Notes: generated from the sequence alone by a model not told the origin. A DNA stretch of 64,000 nt from Motiliproteus sp036961355 (GCA_036961355.1 JBALVL010000022.1:1-64000), one strand, 5' to 3'; counted from the stretch's first letter, positions 33,895 through 43,422 are shown. Numbers and translations are program-made.

Positions 33895-33916
33895 AATCAC
33901 TCAACAACAACCAAGT

Positions 33917-35494
33917 TTATTCCCACTCAATCGTCGCTGGTGGCTTACTAGAAACATCATACGCCACCCGAGAAATCCCCGAGATTTCGTTGATGATTCG
34001 ACCCGACACGGTCTCCAACAACTCGTACGGTAGATGCGCCCAACGCGCCGTCATAAAGTCGACGGTCTCAACCGCACGCAGCGACACCACATACTCGTAA
34101 CGACGACCATCGCCGACAACACCCACCGACTTAACCGGCAGGAACACCACAAACGCCTGACTGGTTTTGTGGTACCAGCCCGAACGGTGCAGCTCTTCGA
34201 TGAAGATCGCATCGGCTTCGCGCAGGATGTCAGCATACTCTTTCTTTACTTCGCCAAGGATACGCACACCCAGACCTGGTCCCGGGAAAGGGTGACGGTA
34301 GACCATGTCGTACGGTAGGCCCAGCTCCAGACCGATCTTACGCACTTCGTCTTTGAACAGTTCGCGCAGTGGCTCGACCAGCTCCAGCGCCATGTCGTCC
34401 GGCAGACCGCCGACGTTGTGGTGCGATTTGATCATGTGCGCCCCGCCGGTCTTGCCGGCGGCGGACTCGATCACGTCTGGGTAGATAGTGCCTTGTGCCA
34501 GCCACTTAACGTTGTCGATCTTGTTTGATTCTGCGTCGAACACTTCAATAAAGGTGTTGCCAATCGCTTTACGCTTGGCTTCTGGGTCAGACACACCCTT
34601 GAGTTTGCCCAGGAACAGCTCTTCGGCGTCGACACGGATCACCTTGACGCCCATGTTCTTGGCGAACATGTCCATCACCTGATCACCCTCGTGCTTACGC
34701 AGCAGGCCGTTGTCGACAAACACACAGGTCAACTGATCGCCGATCGCTTTGTGCAGCAGCGCCGCGACCACCGATGAATCAACACCGCCAGACAGACCCA
34801 ACAACACATGGTCGGTACCGACCTGCTTGCGGACGGTCTCGATCGCATCCTTGGCGATATTGCTCGGCGTCCACAGCGCTTCGCATTCACAGATATCACG
34901 CACGAAGCGGGTAACAATACGCTCGCCCTGCTTAGTGTGGGTAACTTCGGGGTGGAACTGAACACCGTAGAACTTGCGAATTTCGTCGTAAATACCGGCG
35001 ATCGGCGCGCTCTCGGTGGCGGCCATCAGGTGGAAGCCTTCGGGCATCTGGACCACTTTGTCACCGTGGCTCATCCACACATCAAGCAGCAGCACGCCGT
35101 TATTGGCGACATGATCCTCGATCCCTTCTAATAACGAACTCTTACCTTCAACGCGTACCTGGGCGTAGCCAAATTCGCGCAGATCGGATGCTTCAACCTT
35201 GCCGCCCAGCTGCTCGGCCATGGTCTGCATGCCGTAACAGATACCCAGTACCGGCACACCCAGCTCGAACACGACCTGCGGTGCGCGTGGGGTATCTGAA
35301 CCAGTCACCGACTCAGGGCCACCGGCGAGAATGACGCCCTTGGGGTTAAACTCACGGATTTCGGCTTCGGTCATATCAAAGGCGCGGACTTCGGAATAGA
35401 CACCACACTCACGCACACGGCGGGCGATCAACTGGGTGTACTGAGAACCGAAATCAAGGATCAGGATGCGCTGTGCATGGATATTTTGTGACAC
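33917..35494 (-). CDS. guaA: GMP synthase (glutamine-hydrolysing)
   Basis: This 525-aa enzyme aminates XMP to GMP. The N-terminal class-I glutaminase has ILDFGSQYTQLIARRVRE, nucleophile Cys in GICYGMQT and His/Glu in GVQFHPEVTHT. The ATP-pyrophosphatase has the P-loop GLSGGVDSSV, and the dimerisation domain has RHPFPGPGLGVRI. The start is GTG at 35494 with GGAG upstream; it aligns with E. coli GuaA. It lies 174 nt after guaB with a hairpin terminator between, so GuaA may be attenuated relative to GuaB. Confidence 0.96.
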   Translation of the reverse strand: MSQNIHAQRILILDFGSQYTQLIARRVRECGVYSEVRAFDMTEAEIREFNPKGVILAGGPESVTGSDTPRAPQVVFELGVPVLGICYGMQTMAEQLGGKVEASDLREFGYAQVRVEGKSSLLEGIEDHVANNGVLLLDVWMSHGDKVVQMPEGFHLMAATESAPIAGIYDEIRKFYGVQFHPEVTHTKQGERIVTRFVRDICECEALWTPSNIAKDAIETVRKQVGTDHVLLGLSGGVDSSVVAALLHKAIGDQLTCVFVDNGLLRKHEGDQVMDMFAKNMGVKVIRVDAEELFLGKLKGVSDPEAKRKAIGNTFIEVFDAESNKIDNVKWLAQGTIYPDVIESAAGKTGGAHMIKSHHNVGGLPDDMALELVEPLRELFKDEVRKIGLELGLPYDMVYRHPFPGPGLGVRILGEVKKEYADILREADAIFIEELHRSGWYHKTSQAFVVFLPVKSVGVVGDGRRYEYVVSLRAVETVDFMTARWAHLPYELLETVSGRIINEISGISRVAYDVSSKPPATIEWE

Positions 35495-35620
35495 GGTGGT
35501 TATCTCCGCTGTGGGCCAGGCGATGGCGAGGCCTTGGTATTACTAAAGTTGTTTCAACTGCCGTTCTCGCCATCCATGGCTACCACGGCATACCGTCCAT
35601 CCTTGGACATAAAAATAAAA

Positions 35621-35644
35621 TGGGGCTGCATCACCACAGCCCCA
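35621..35644 (-). terminator. Terminator between guaB and guaA
   Basis: An 8-bp GC-rich stem (35621-35628 with 35637-35644) is followed on the minus strand by ATTTTATTTTTA, 24 nt after the guaB stop. It probably lowers read-through into guaA. Confidence 0.75.
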
Positions 35645-35668
35645 CTCCTAACTTGTTGGATAAAAGGA

Positions 35669-37138
35669 TCAGCTGACCCGATAGTTCGGCGCTTCCTTGG
35701 TGATCGTCACGTCGTGAACGTGGCTCTCTTTCATGCCAGCGCCGGTAATCCGGACAAACTCGGGTTTGGTACGCATCTGCTCAATATCGGCGCTGCCGGT
35801 GTAACCCATGCTCGAACGTAGACCGCCCATCAGTTGGTGTACCACTGCAGCCATCGGCCCTTTACAGGCGACCCTGCCTTCGATCCCTTCGGGCACCAGC
35901 TTTTCAGCACCGGCATCAGCGTCCTGGAAATAACGGTCGGACGAGCCTTGCGACTGCGCCATGGCACCGATCGAACCCATGCCCCTGTACGCTTTGTATG
36001 CACGCCCCTGATACAACTCAATTTCACCCGGCGCTTCGTCGGTACCGGCCAACATGCTGCCGATCATCACCGCGCTAGCACCGGCGGCGATCGCCTTGGC
36101 CAGATCACCGGAGAAACGCACCCCACCGTCTGCGATCAACGGCACACCTCGATCTTTCAGCGCCGCAGCAACATTGGCTACTGCCGAGATCTGCGGCACA
36201 CCAACGCCGGCAACGATACGCGTGGTACAGATCGAGCCCGGACCTATTCCCACCTTAACGCCGTCAGCACCGGCATCGGCCAGCGCAATAGCAGCACCCG
36301 CGGTAGCGATATTTCCGCCGATGACCTGTACTTCAGGGAAGTTTTTCTTAGCCCAGCGTACTCGATCAATGACCCCTTTCGAGTGGCCATGAGCCGTATC
36401 GATGATGATCACATCGACACCGGCTTTCGCCAACGCGGCAATACGGTCAGGCGTTTCTGGGCCAGTGCCCACTGCGGCACCGACGATCAGACGGCCTTCG
36501 CTGTCTTTAGTAGCGTTAGGGTAGGCTTTGGCCTTGTTCATATCCTTAACCGTCATCATCCCTTTGAGATGAAAATCGGCATCGACTACCAGAATCTTCT
36601 CGATCCGATGCTGTCGCAGCAAGTTCCGAACCTTGTCAGGGGCCACCCCTTCCTGGACTGTCACCAGACGATCTTTGGGGGTCATGATCGAATCAACAGT
36701 GGCGTCAAGATGGCGCTCAAAGCGCATATCACGACTGGTCACGATACCCACCAAGTCATCACCATCGACCACAGGAAAGCCTGAGAAACCATGCTTTTCG
36801 GCCAACTTGTGCAGCTCACCAACCGACAAGTCGGGCGAACAGATCACCGGGTCTTTCACCACACCACTTTCGAAACGCTTCACTTTAAGCACTTCGGCAG
36901 CCTGCTGTTCGATGGTCATATTCTTGTGGACGATGCCGATACCGCCCTCTTGCGCCATCGCAATCGCTAGGCGTGACTCGGTCACGGTATCCATCGCGGC
37001 AGATAGCAGCGGTACATTAAGCTCGATACCTTTGGTCAACCGAGTCTTGAGACTGACGTCTTTTGGCAACACTTCAGAGTAACCGGGGACCAACAACACA
37101 TCGTCGAAGGTCAGTGCTTCCTGAGCAACTCGTAACAT
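35669..37138 (-). CDS. guaB: IMP dehydrogenase
   Basis: This 489-aa enzyme oxidises IMP to XMP, the first committed step of GMP synthesis. The start at 37138 (MLRVAQEALTFDDVLL) has a strong GGAGG; the frame is open upstream. The TIM barrel is interrupted by two CBS domains (about residues 95-215). Catalytic Cys is in GSICTTRIV, with DGGVRFSGDLAKAIAAGA, GMGS and the C-terminal flap following. It is the first gene of guaBA. Confidence 0.96.
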   Translation of the reverse strand: MLRVAQEALTFDDVLLVPGYSEVLPKDVSLKTRLTKGIELNVPLLSAAMDTVTESRLAIAMAQEGGIGIVHKNMTIEQQAAEVLKVKRFESGVVKDPVICSPDLSVGELHKLAEKHGFSGFPVVDGDDLVGIVTSRDMRFERHLDATVDSIMTPKDRLVTVQEGVAPDKVRNLLRQHRIEKILVVDADFHLKGMMTVKDMNKAKAYPNATKDSEGRLIVGAAVGTGPETPDRIAALAKAGVDVIIIDTAHGHSKGVIDRVRWAKKNFPEVQVIGGNIATAGAAIALADAGADGVKVGIGPGSICTTRIVAGVGVPQISAVANVAAALKDRGVPLIADGGVRFSGDLAKAIAAGASAVMIGSMLAGTDEAPGEIELYQGRAYKAYRGMGSIGAMAQSQGSSDRYFQDADAGAEKLVPEGIEGRVACKGPMAAVVHQLMGGLRSSMGYTGSADIEQMRTKPEFVRITGAGMKESHVHDVTITKEAPNYRVS

Positions 37139-37208
37139 AATAAAAACCTCCAAAAGTGATTTGGCAATAGCCAGAAACAGAAACAACCCCAAAATCCTTA
37201 ACAAGAGC

Positions 37209-37228
37209 CGATCTGGATAAGATCCAGA
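37209..37228 (-). other. Leader hairpin upstream of guaB
   Basis: TCTGGAT-AAG-ATCCAGA is a perfect 7-bp stem in the roughly 120-nt guaB leader. It could influence mRNA stability; no regulator is assigned. Confidence 0.4.
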
Positions 37229-37266
37229 ATCTCCCTAGGACAGGGTGTCGCTGAAAAAAAGGACGG

Positions 37267-37295
37267 ATTATATAACGACAAAAAGCCCCGAACAA
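37267..37295 (-). promoter_or_regulatory. Candidate guaB promoter
   Basis: On the minus strand a perfect -10 TATAAT (37267-37272) is preceded at 17 nt by TTGTTC (37290-37295). The -35 lies inside the loop of the iscX terminator, so the two signals overlap. Confidence 0.55.
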
Positions 37296-37314
37296 CCGAT
37301 GTACAGGGCTTTTT
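37280..37314 (-). terminator. Terminator of the isc operon
   Basis: AAAAAGCCC pairs with GGGCTTTTT around a 17-nt loop, 64 nt beyond the iscX stop. On the minus strand the stem ends in a T run. Confidence 0.8.
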
Positions 37315-37378
37315 AGCTGACTAAATAGTCAGTAAAAGTATTAACGAGGGCTGGAACTACACCACCAGCCCCAGCGCT

Positions 37379-37579
37379 TTAGTCCATCTCATCGATCCAG
37401 GTCGCCTGAATAGCTTCCAAAATCTTCTCACCACAGTGCTTAGGATCATCATCAAAATCCTCCAGCGCCAACACCCATTCCATAAGGTCGGTAAAACGGA
37501 TCGCGCGCGGGTCTACATCGGGGTGTTTTTCAACCAACTCGATCGCGATATCGAGTGTATCTACCCACTTTAACGCCAT
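37379..37579 (-). CDS. iscX: IscX Fe-S assembly adaptor
   Basis: This 66-aa acidic protein matches the IscX family: LKWVDTLDIAIELVEKHPDVDP, RFTDLMEWVLALEDFDDDP and C-terminal AIQATWIDEMD. It binds IscS and iron and modulates cluster assembly. It is the last gene of the isc operon. Confidence 0.95.
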   Translation of the reverse strand: MALKWVDTLDIAIELVEKHPDVDPRAIRFTDLMEWVLALEDFDDDPKHCGEKILEAIQATWIDEMD

Positions 37580-37663
37580 AACTCACTCCTCAGACAGCCA
37601 ATAACTAAACCATCCAGCAACACGGCCAAACTAATTCGGCCGAATACATCCCGACGGCAATAT

Positions 37664-38002
37664 TCAGTGCCCTTCCGACACCTGATTAATGGTGTATTTC
37701 GGAATCTCGATAACCAGATCTTCCTCTCCCATCAATGCCTGACAGCTTAGCCGTGAATCAGGCTCCAGCCCCCAAGCTTTATCGAGCATGTCATCTTCCA
37801 GCTCGTCCGACTCCTCCAGCGAATCAAAACCTTCGCGGATCACTACATGACAGGTGGTACAGGCGCAGGACTTTTCACAGGCGTGCTCGATCTCGATCCC
37901 TTCAGCCAGCGCCGCATCACAGATGCTGACCCCCGGCTCAACCTCAATCACCTTACCATCAGGGCAAAGCTCGTGGTGGGGCAAAAAAATTAACTGTGGC
38001 AT
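37664..38002 (-). CDS. fdx: [2Fe-2S] ferredoxin of the isc system
   Basis: This 112-aa adrenodoxin-type ferredoxin has cluster ligands in CEKSCACTTCHV plus the distal Cys in SRLSCQAL. It supplies electrons for cluster formation on IscU. It lies between hscA and iscX. Confidence 0.95.
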   Translation of the reverse strand: MPQLIFLPHHELCPDGKVIEVEPGVSICDAALAEGIEIEHACEKSCACTTCHVVIREGFDSLEESDELEDDMLDKAWGLEPDSRLSCQALMGEEDLVIEIPKYTINQVSEGH

Positions 38003-38095
38003 TTCACTTCCTTTCTACCTCAACACCCCGATCAAGGGCGAGATACGGATTAAAACAATGGGACTGATCCCGAAAACAGAGCAACAGCCTTGCGC

Positions 38096-39964
38096 TTAGA
38101 TCTCATTAATCTTATGACCCGCTAGCGCGCGACGGATACCATCGTCCATCCGCCGTGCCGCAAACTCATCACTGGCCGCACTCAGTACCTCGATACCCTT
38201 AGCGATCGTTTTATGATCGGTACCGCTACCGATCACTTTGAGTTGCGCGATACCTTGCGCAAGAACCGCGCAATCTTCAGCTGTTAACAAACGCTCACCA
38301 TCCGCAGCCAGGGCCGCCTCCAGCGCTTCAACCAAACGTTCGGCTTCGACCTGCTGCTCACGTAACGTGCGAGCATCGTGATCCTCTTCAGCATGGCTAA
38401 AGGACTCTTTGATCATGCGGGCTATTTCGTCATCCGCTAAGCCGTAAGAAGGCTTAACCTCGACCGCGCTTTCAACGCCGCTGCCCAGCTCCCGCGCAGC
38501 TACGCCAAGCAGACCATCCGCATCCACCTGGAAGGTCACCCGCACCTTGGCATTACCTGCTGCCATCGGTGGAATGCCGCGTAGCTCGAATCGCGCCAGC
38601 GAGCGGCAATTATCGACCAGTTCACGCTCTCCTTGCAGCACATGAATCACCATCGCAGTTTGACCATCTTTGTAAGTGGTAAACTCCTGTGCACGCGCTA
38701 CCGGAATCGGCGTATTGCGGTCGATCACCTTTTCGACCAAACCGCCCATCGTCTCCAGCCCCAGGGATAACGGAATCACATCAAGCAGCAACATTTCTGC
38801 ATCGGGTTTGTTTCCGGCCAGCACATCCGCCTGAATCGCCGCCCCGATAGCAACCACCCGATCCGGGTCGATCTCGCTGTGCGGCACATTTCCAAAAAAA
38901 CCTTCTACCAGCGTCCGCACATGCGGGACTCGGGTCGAACCACCGACCATCACCACTTCATTGACATCATCGATAGCGACATCGGCATCTTTCAATGCAC
39001 GGCGACAAGCACGCAAGGTTTGTTTAATTTTCGACTCGACCAACTCATTGAACTGCTCGCGAGTTAATACACCTTGCCAGGACTGACCCGCCAGCGTGAT
39101 CGACAATTCGGTCTGATTTTGGTCGGTCAACGTTTCTTTAGCTTCTCGCGCCAGATCAAATAGACGACGCTGCTCTTCCCGCGGTAGCTCCGTCAAGCCA
39201 AGCTGCAGCATTACCCACTCGGCGATCGCGTGGTCAAAATCATCGCCACCCAGCGCACTATCACCGCCGGTCGCCAATACTTCGAACACACCCCGATTAA
39301 GCTGCAGAATCGAAATATCAAAAGTACCGCCGCCCAAATCATAGACAGCGAAAGTCCCCTCTGCAGCATGATCAAGCCCGTAAGCCACAGCCGCTGCGGT
39401 CGGCTCACTCAACAGCCTTAGCACATTGATACCGGCTAATTTGGCCGCATCTTTGGTAGCCTGACGCTGCGCGTCATCAAAATACGCGGGGACTGTGATG
39501 ACCGCCCCGACCAGCTCGTCTCCCAGCGCCTCACGGCCACGCTGTGCTAACACCTTAAGAATATCGGCCGAAATCTGTACCGGGCTTTTATCGCCAGCTG
39601 CTGTTTTGAGATAAGGCATTCCGGCATCAACGCCCGACTCAACAAAATCATAAGGCAGCTCAGTGCCTAACCGTTTGACATCATCGAGACCTCTGCCCAT
39701 CAAACGTTTAACCGAAACGATGGTGTTAAACGGGTCATCCGCAGCTTCAGCTCGAGCATCAAACCCCACCGACGGTTCCGCTTCTGCACTGTAGCGCACC
39801 ACCGAGGGCAATAAGTGACGCCCCTCAAGGTCCGGCAAGGTATCCGCCTGACCACTACGCACAGTAGCTAACAGTGAATTCGTGGTTCCCAGGTCGATCC
39901 CGACCGCCAGCTTATGCTGGTGCGGCTTAGCGCTCTGTCCCGGTTCTGCAATCTGTAATAGCAT
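38096..39964 (-). CDS. hscA: HscA Hsp70-type chaperone
   Basis: This 622-aa specialised Hsp70 uses ATP to release Fe-S clusters from IscU (recognising its LPPVK motif). It has GIDLGTTNSLLATV near the start, VPAYFDDAQRQATKDAA, YDLGGGTFDISIL and VGGSTRVPHVR, then the substrate-binding domain. The ATG overlaps the hscB stop by one base (TAATG), indicating translational coupling. Confidence 0.95.
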   Translation of the reverse strand: MLLQIAEPGQSAKPHQHKLAVGIDLGTTNSLLATVRSGQADTLPDLEGRHLLPSVVRYSAEAEPSVGFDARAEAADDPFNTIVSVKRLMGRGLDDVKRLGTELPYDFVESGVDAGMPYLKTAAGDKSPVQISADILKVLAQRGREALGDELVGAVITVPAYFDDAQRQATKDAAKLAGINVLRLLSEPTAAAVAYGLDHAAEGTFAVYDLGGGTFDISILQLNRGVFEVLATGGDSALGGDDFDHAIAEWVMLQLGLTELPREEQRRLFDLAREAKETLTDQNQTELSITLAGQSWQGVLTREQFNELVESKIKQTLRACRRALKDADVAIDDVNEVVMVGGSTRVPHVRTLVEGFFGNVPHSEIDPDRVVAIGAAIQADVLAGNKPDAEMLLLDVIPLSLGLETMGGLVEKVIDRNTPIPVARAQEFTTYKDGQTAMVIHVLQGERELVDNCRSLARFELRGIPPMAAGNAKVRVTFQVDADGLLGVAARELGSGVESAVEVKPSYGLADDEIARMIKESFSHAEEDHDARTLREQQVEAERLVEALEAALAADGERLLTAEDCAVLAQGIAQLKVIGSGTDHKTIAKGIEVLSAASDEFAARRMDDGIRRALAGHKINEI

Positions 39965-40503
39965 TAAACGTCCGCCAGTTGATCTTCTAGTAGTTCGATT
40001 TCGTGCCGCAGTTTATCGAAAAATTGCAGCTTTCGTAGCATTTCCAGCGCTTGTTGCAATTCATCCCGGTCATCGCTGGCGACCAACGTCGCTAGCAAGC
40101 CCTTTAGCTCCGCCTCAGAGATTTGTACCTGTTCGAGCAACGCCTCTAGCTCATCCATCGGAGTGGCTGAGCCAGCAATTTCCTCAAGCTGCTCACGCAG
40201 CAGCATCTGCTGCATCAGAAATTTGCCATCGGCGATGGTGATCGAGCTACTGTCCGTATCGATCCCTTTAAGCTTGAGCAGATAAGCAGCACGCTTCAAC
40301 GGAGACTTCAGCGTCGCCATGGCATCATTTAGGTGAGCCGTGGCCTGCACCGCGCGCAGCTGCTCACGCTCTCCTTGATGGGCAAACCGGTCGGGATGGA
40401 GTTCTTTTTGCAACGAGCGGTAGCGCTCAGACAGCAATGCAGTGTCGACGGTAAAGTGCTGAGGGAGGTCAAACAGCAGGAAGTAGTTTTGTTCGATGGC
40501 CAT
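39964..40503 (-). CDS. hscB: HscB J-domain cochaperone
   Basis: This 179-aa protein starts with a J domain (NYFLLFDLPQHFTVD, LHPDRF with the HPD triad) followed by a C-terminal helical domain that binds IscU. It stimulates HscA ATPase and is coupled to hscA. A 253-nt gap to iscA upstream is longer than in E. coli and holds no gene that I can see. Confidence 0.94.
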   Translation of the reverse strand: MAIEQNYFLLFDLPQHFTVDTALLSERYRSLQKELHPDRFAHQGEREQLRAVQATAHLNDAMATLKSPLKRAAYLLKLKGIDTDSSSITIADGKFLMQQMLLREQLEEIAGSATPMDELEALLEQVQISEAELKGLLATLVASDDRDELQQALEMLRKLQFFDKLRHEIELLEDQLADV

Positions 40504-40756
40504 GAAAGGATTCAGAAATTAATCCCGGCACCGCAGCGGCTGCCCGGATATTGCTATGGATGCCTCTATAACCGTGATGGCACTCTACCGAATCGAAAAA
40601 TCACGTTTTCAGAGCCGTGCCAAACCAGGAATAAAGATACACGTGCTTTATCAGCCATTGAACTGATATCCAACGACTGCTCTAGCTTATTCCCACTTAT
40701 ACCTAACGACAGCAGAAGTCGCCATCAGGTAATAGTCGCCAGAGCCCCAGCTCGCG

Positions 40757-41080
40757 TTAAACGCTAAAGCTCTCACCGCAGCCGCATTCGCTACGCGCAT
40801 TAGGGTTGTTAAATTTAAACCCTTCGTTGAGCCCTTCTTTGACAAAGTCGAGCTCGGTACCATCGAGATAAACGAGGCTCTTAGGGTCAATCACCACCTG
40901 TAAACCATCGATATCAAACACGGTATCTTCCGTGGCAACGTTATCAGCAAACTCAAGAACGTAACCCATCCCGGAACAACCTGTGGTGCGAACGGCCAGG
41001 CGAATGCCGACCCCTGCGCCACGATTGCCGATAAAGTTGCTGACATGATGGCGTGCAGCTTCGGTCATGGTAATGGCCAT
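40757..41080 (-). CDS. iscA: IscA A-type Fe-S carrier
   Basis: This 107-aa protein has the three ligand Cys residues: one in RTTGCSGMGYVLEF and two in the C-terminal CGCGESF. It carries iron or [2Fe-2S] clusters to target enzymes. Confidence 0.96.
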   Translation of the reverse strand: MAITMTEAARHHVSNFIGNRGAGVGIRLAVRTTGCSGMGYVLEFADNVATEDTVFDIDGLQVVIDPKSLVYLDGTELDFVKEGLNEGFKFNNPNARSECGCGESFSV

Positions 41081-41180
41081 AAAACTCCCTATTCAACATC
41101 GGTCAATACCCGACAGTACCGACCTACCTGTAACTATTTTCTGCCAAAGATCAAAAGCGCCCTATATAGACGCCAACCGG

Positions 41181-41561
41181 TTACGTGTTCTTATTGCGGT
41201 AATCAGCTACTGCAGCTTTGATCGCATCTTCGGCCAACACTGAGCAGTGAATTTTCACTGGCGGCAAAGCCAATTCCTGCGAGATTTCGGTATTTTTGAG
41301 TTGCGCGGCTTGATCCAACGTCATGCCTTTGACCCATTCGGTCACCAAGGAGCTTGACGCAATCGCTGAGCCACAACCGTACGTTTTAAACTTGGCATCC
41401 TCAATCACACCTTCGTCGCTGACTTTGATCTGCAACCGCATCACATCACCACACGCGGGCGCACCGACCATACCGGTCCCAACATGGCTGTCTGAATCGT
41501 CCATCTTGCCAACGTTACGGGGGTTTTCGTAGTGATCTAAAACTTCTTCGCTATATGCCAT
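41181..41561 (-). CDS. iscU: IscU Fe-S scaffold
   Basis: This 126-aa scaffold has its conserved Cys residues in GAPACGDVM, TYGCGSAIASS and KIHCSVLAE, plus the HscA recognition motif LPPVK just before the last Cys. It is in the normal place between iscS and iscA. Confidence 0.97.
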   Translation of the reverse strand: MAYSEEVLDHYENPRNVGKMDDSDSHVGTGMVGAPACGDVMRLQIKVSDEGVIEDAKFKTYGCGSAIASSSLVTEWVKGMTLDQAAQLKNTEISQELALPPVKIHCSVLAEDAIKAAVADYRNKNT

Positions 41562-41608
41562 GATTCTCTACCTCTGTAGGTCTATTGCTCGTCGTAAAGA
41601 GCAGTCAC

Positions 41609-42823
41609 TTAGTGACTGACCCACTCAACCTTTTCCAGATCCACACCGTCTTTGTACATGTCCCATAACGGTGATAATTCACGCAGCTTGTTCACAGCGG
41701 TGCGCACTTTGTCGATTGCAAAATCGACCTCTTCCTCGGTTGAGAAGCGACCGATAGCAAAACGGATCGAGCTATGCGCCATCTCATCGTTCATTCCCAA
41801 CGCACGAAGCACGTACGAAGGCTCCAAGCTGGCCGAAGTACAAGCCGACCCGGAAGATACCGCCAAATCTTTGAGCGCCATCAGCAAGGATTCACCTTCA
41901 ACAAAGTTAAAACTGATATTCATATTTCCGGGAACTCGCTGATCAAAGTCGCCGTTACAGAACACCTGCTCCAGATCACTGACGCCATCCCACAAGCGCT
42001 TGCGCAATGCCATCAGCTTGCGATTCTCATCGTGCATCTCAGCCTTAGCCAAGGCAAAAGCTTCACCCATACCGACGATCTGATGTGTCGCTAACGTACC
42101 CGAACGCATGCCACGCTCATGGCCGCCACCGTGCATCTGCGCTTCCAGACGAACCCGAGGCTTACGACACACATAAAGTGCTCCGATCCCCTTAGGGCCG
42201 TAAACCTTATGGGCCGAGAAAGACATCAGATCGACCTTCAATCGTTCCAAGTCTATGTTGAGTTTGCCTGCGCTCTGCGCCGCGTCAACGTGAAACAGCA
42301 CTTTATTAGCACGAGTGATTTCGCCGATCGCTTCGATGTCATTGATCACACCGATCTCGTTGTTGACCTGCATAATCGACACTAAAATGGTGTCTTCACG
42401 CAATGCCTGTTGAACAGACTCTGGCGTCACAACTCCGTTAGGCTGTGGGTCGAGATAAGTCACTTCAAAGCCTTCACGCTCCAACTGGCGACAAGTATCA
42501 AGCACCGCCTTATGTTCGATCTTTGAGGTGATGATGTGCTTGCCCTTCTTGCTGTAGAAATGAGCAACACCTTTAATAGCCAGATTGTCTGATTCGGTAG
42601 CGCCCGAAGTCCAAACAATTTCACGAGGATCGCAATTCAGCAAGTCCGCGACTTGACGACGAGCAATCTCCACGGCCTCTTCGGCCTTCCAGCCAAACAT
42701 ATGCGAACGCGAGGCAGGGTTACCAAAATTACCCTCAAGCGTCAGACACTGAGCCATTTTTTCAGCGACACGGGGATCCATCGGTGTAGTGGCTGAGTAA
42801 TCCAAGTAGATCGGCAACTTCAT
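41609..42823 (-). CDS. iscS: IscS cysteine desulfurase
   Basis: This 404-aa PLP enzyme mobilises sulfur from cysteine for Fe-S clusters and tRNA thiolation. It starts MKLPIYLDYSATTPMDPRV. It has the PLP Lys in SFSAHKVYGPKGIGALYV, and the catalytic Cys loop in SSGSACTSASLEPSYVL. It ends with the IscU-binding C-terminus (LSPLWDMYKDGVDL). Confidence 0.97.
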   Translation of the reverse strand: MKLPIYLDYSATTPMDPRVAEKMAQCLTLEGNFGNPASRSHMFGWKAEEAVEIARRQVADLLNCDPREIVWTSGATESDNLAIKGVAHFYSKKGKHIITSKIEHKAVLDTCRQLEREGFEVTYLDPQPNGVVTPESVQQALREDTILVSIMQVNNEIGVINDIEAIGEITRANKVLFHVDAAQSAGKLNIDLERLKVDLMSFSAHKVYGPKGIGALYVCRKPRVRLEAQMHGGGHERGMRSGTLATHQIVGMGEAFALAKAEMHDENRKLMALRKRLWDGVSDLEQVFCNGDFDQRVPGNMNISFNFVEGESLLMALKDLAVSSGSACTSASLEPSYVLRALGMNDEMAHSSIRFAIGRFSTEEEVDFAIDKVRTAVNKLRELSPLWDMYKDGVDLEKVEWVSH

Positions 42824-42851
42824 TCTATTCTCCGTTCAATGCAACTGGCGA

Positions 42852-43331
42852 TCAGGCCGTTGCTTCAATCCGTTCAAATTCAAGGTTTTTCAGGTGCACC
42901 GTATCCAAGCGCAGGGCAGCTTGCTGGACATCTTTACGTGCAACCAGATCCGCTAGGCTAATCCCGCTCAGAAACTGGTGAATCTGGGCACTGAGGTCGC
43001 ACCATAAATGGTGCGTCAAACAGGTTTCACCCTCGTGGCAATCACCCTTGCTATTACAGCCGGTAGCATCAACCGATTCATTCACCGCATCGATCACCTG
43101 CACCACAAAAATACCGGCCTTATCACGACTCAATTGATAGCCACCACCGGGTCCACGAACACTCTTTACCAGCTCATTACGACGTAATTTAGCAAACAGC
43201 TGCTCCAGATATGACAACGAAATTTTCTGTCTCGATGAGATATCAGCAAGACTGATCGGCCCTTGTCCTTCGTGCAGCGCCAAATCCAGCATCGCTGTCA
43301 CGGCATAGCGCCCTTTGGTTGTTAATCGCAT
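42852..43331 (-). CDS. iscR: IscR Fe-S-sensing repressor
   Basis: This 159-aa Rrf2-family winged-helix regulator starts MRLTTKGRYAVTAMLDLAL. Its [2Fe-2S] ligands are in CNSKGDCHEGETCLTHHLW (three Cys and a His). It represses its own operon when loaded with a cluster. Two matching binding sites lie over the promoter directly upstream. Confidence 0.97.
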   Translation of the reverse strand: MRLTTKGRYAVTAMLDLALHEGQGPISLADISSRQKISLSYLEQLFAKLRRNELVKSVRGPGGGYQLSRDKAGIFVVQVIDAVNESVDATGCNSKGDCHEGETCLTHHLWCDLSAQIHQFLSGISLADLVARKDVQQAALRLDTVHLKNLEFERIEATA

Positions 43332-43364
43332 TTTTAATCCCCGTTATTAGTACTACTACGCCGG

Positions 43365-43393
43365 ATTATCCTTTGACTGACTATTTTAGTCAA
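43365..43393 (-). promoter_or_regulatory. isc operon sigma-70 promoter
   Basis: On the minus strand TTGACT (43388-43393) and GATAAT (43365-43370) are separated by exactly 17 nt. The start site would lie about 25-30 nt upstream of iscR. The proximal IscR site covers the -35 and most of the spacer. Confidence 0.8.
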
Positions 43394-43397
43394 CTAT
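43373..43397 (-). promoter_or_regulatory. IscR type-1 operator, proximal
   Basis: On the minus strand this 25-mer fits the type-1 consensus ATASYYGACTRWWWYAGTCRRSTAT at 22 of 25 positions; all three mismatches are in the last four bases. It overlaps the -35 box. Confidence 0.8.
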
Positions 43398-43422
43398 ATA
43401 CCTGACTAAATCAATCAACTAA
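43398..43422 (-). promoter_or_regulatory. IscR type-1 operator, distal
   Basis: On the minus strand this 25-mer fits the type-1 consensus at 23 of 25 positions. It abuts the proximal site with no gap, as in the tandem sites of the E. coli isc promoter. Confidence 0.82.

Larger units (their letters stand above)
33612..33916. other. Intergenic region with promoter and two terminators
   Basis: These 305 bases between the HEPN-like gene and guaA hold that gene's promoter (33648-33675) and two terminator hairpins (33727-33759, 33867-33894). A TATAAT on the minus strand near 33801 followed by the first terminator could mark a small RNA. No protein gene is seen. Confidence 0.55.

Noticed and set aside
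35834..36784. 316-codon open frame antisense to guaB
   Set aside because: It is a shadow of the strongly conserved guaB coding sequence, with low-complexity composition and no ribosome site.
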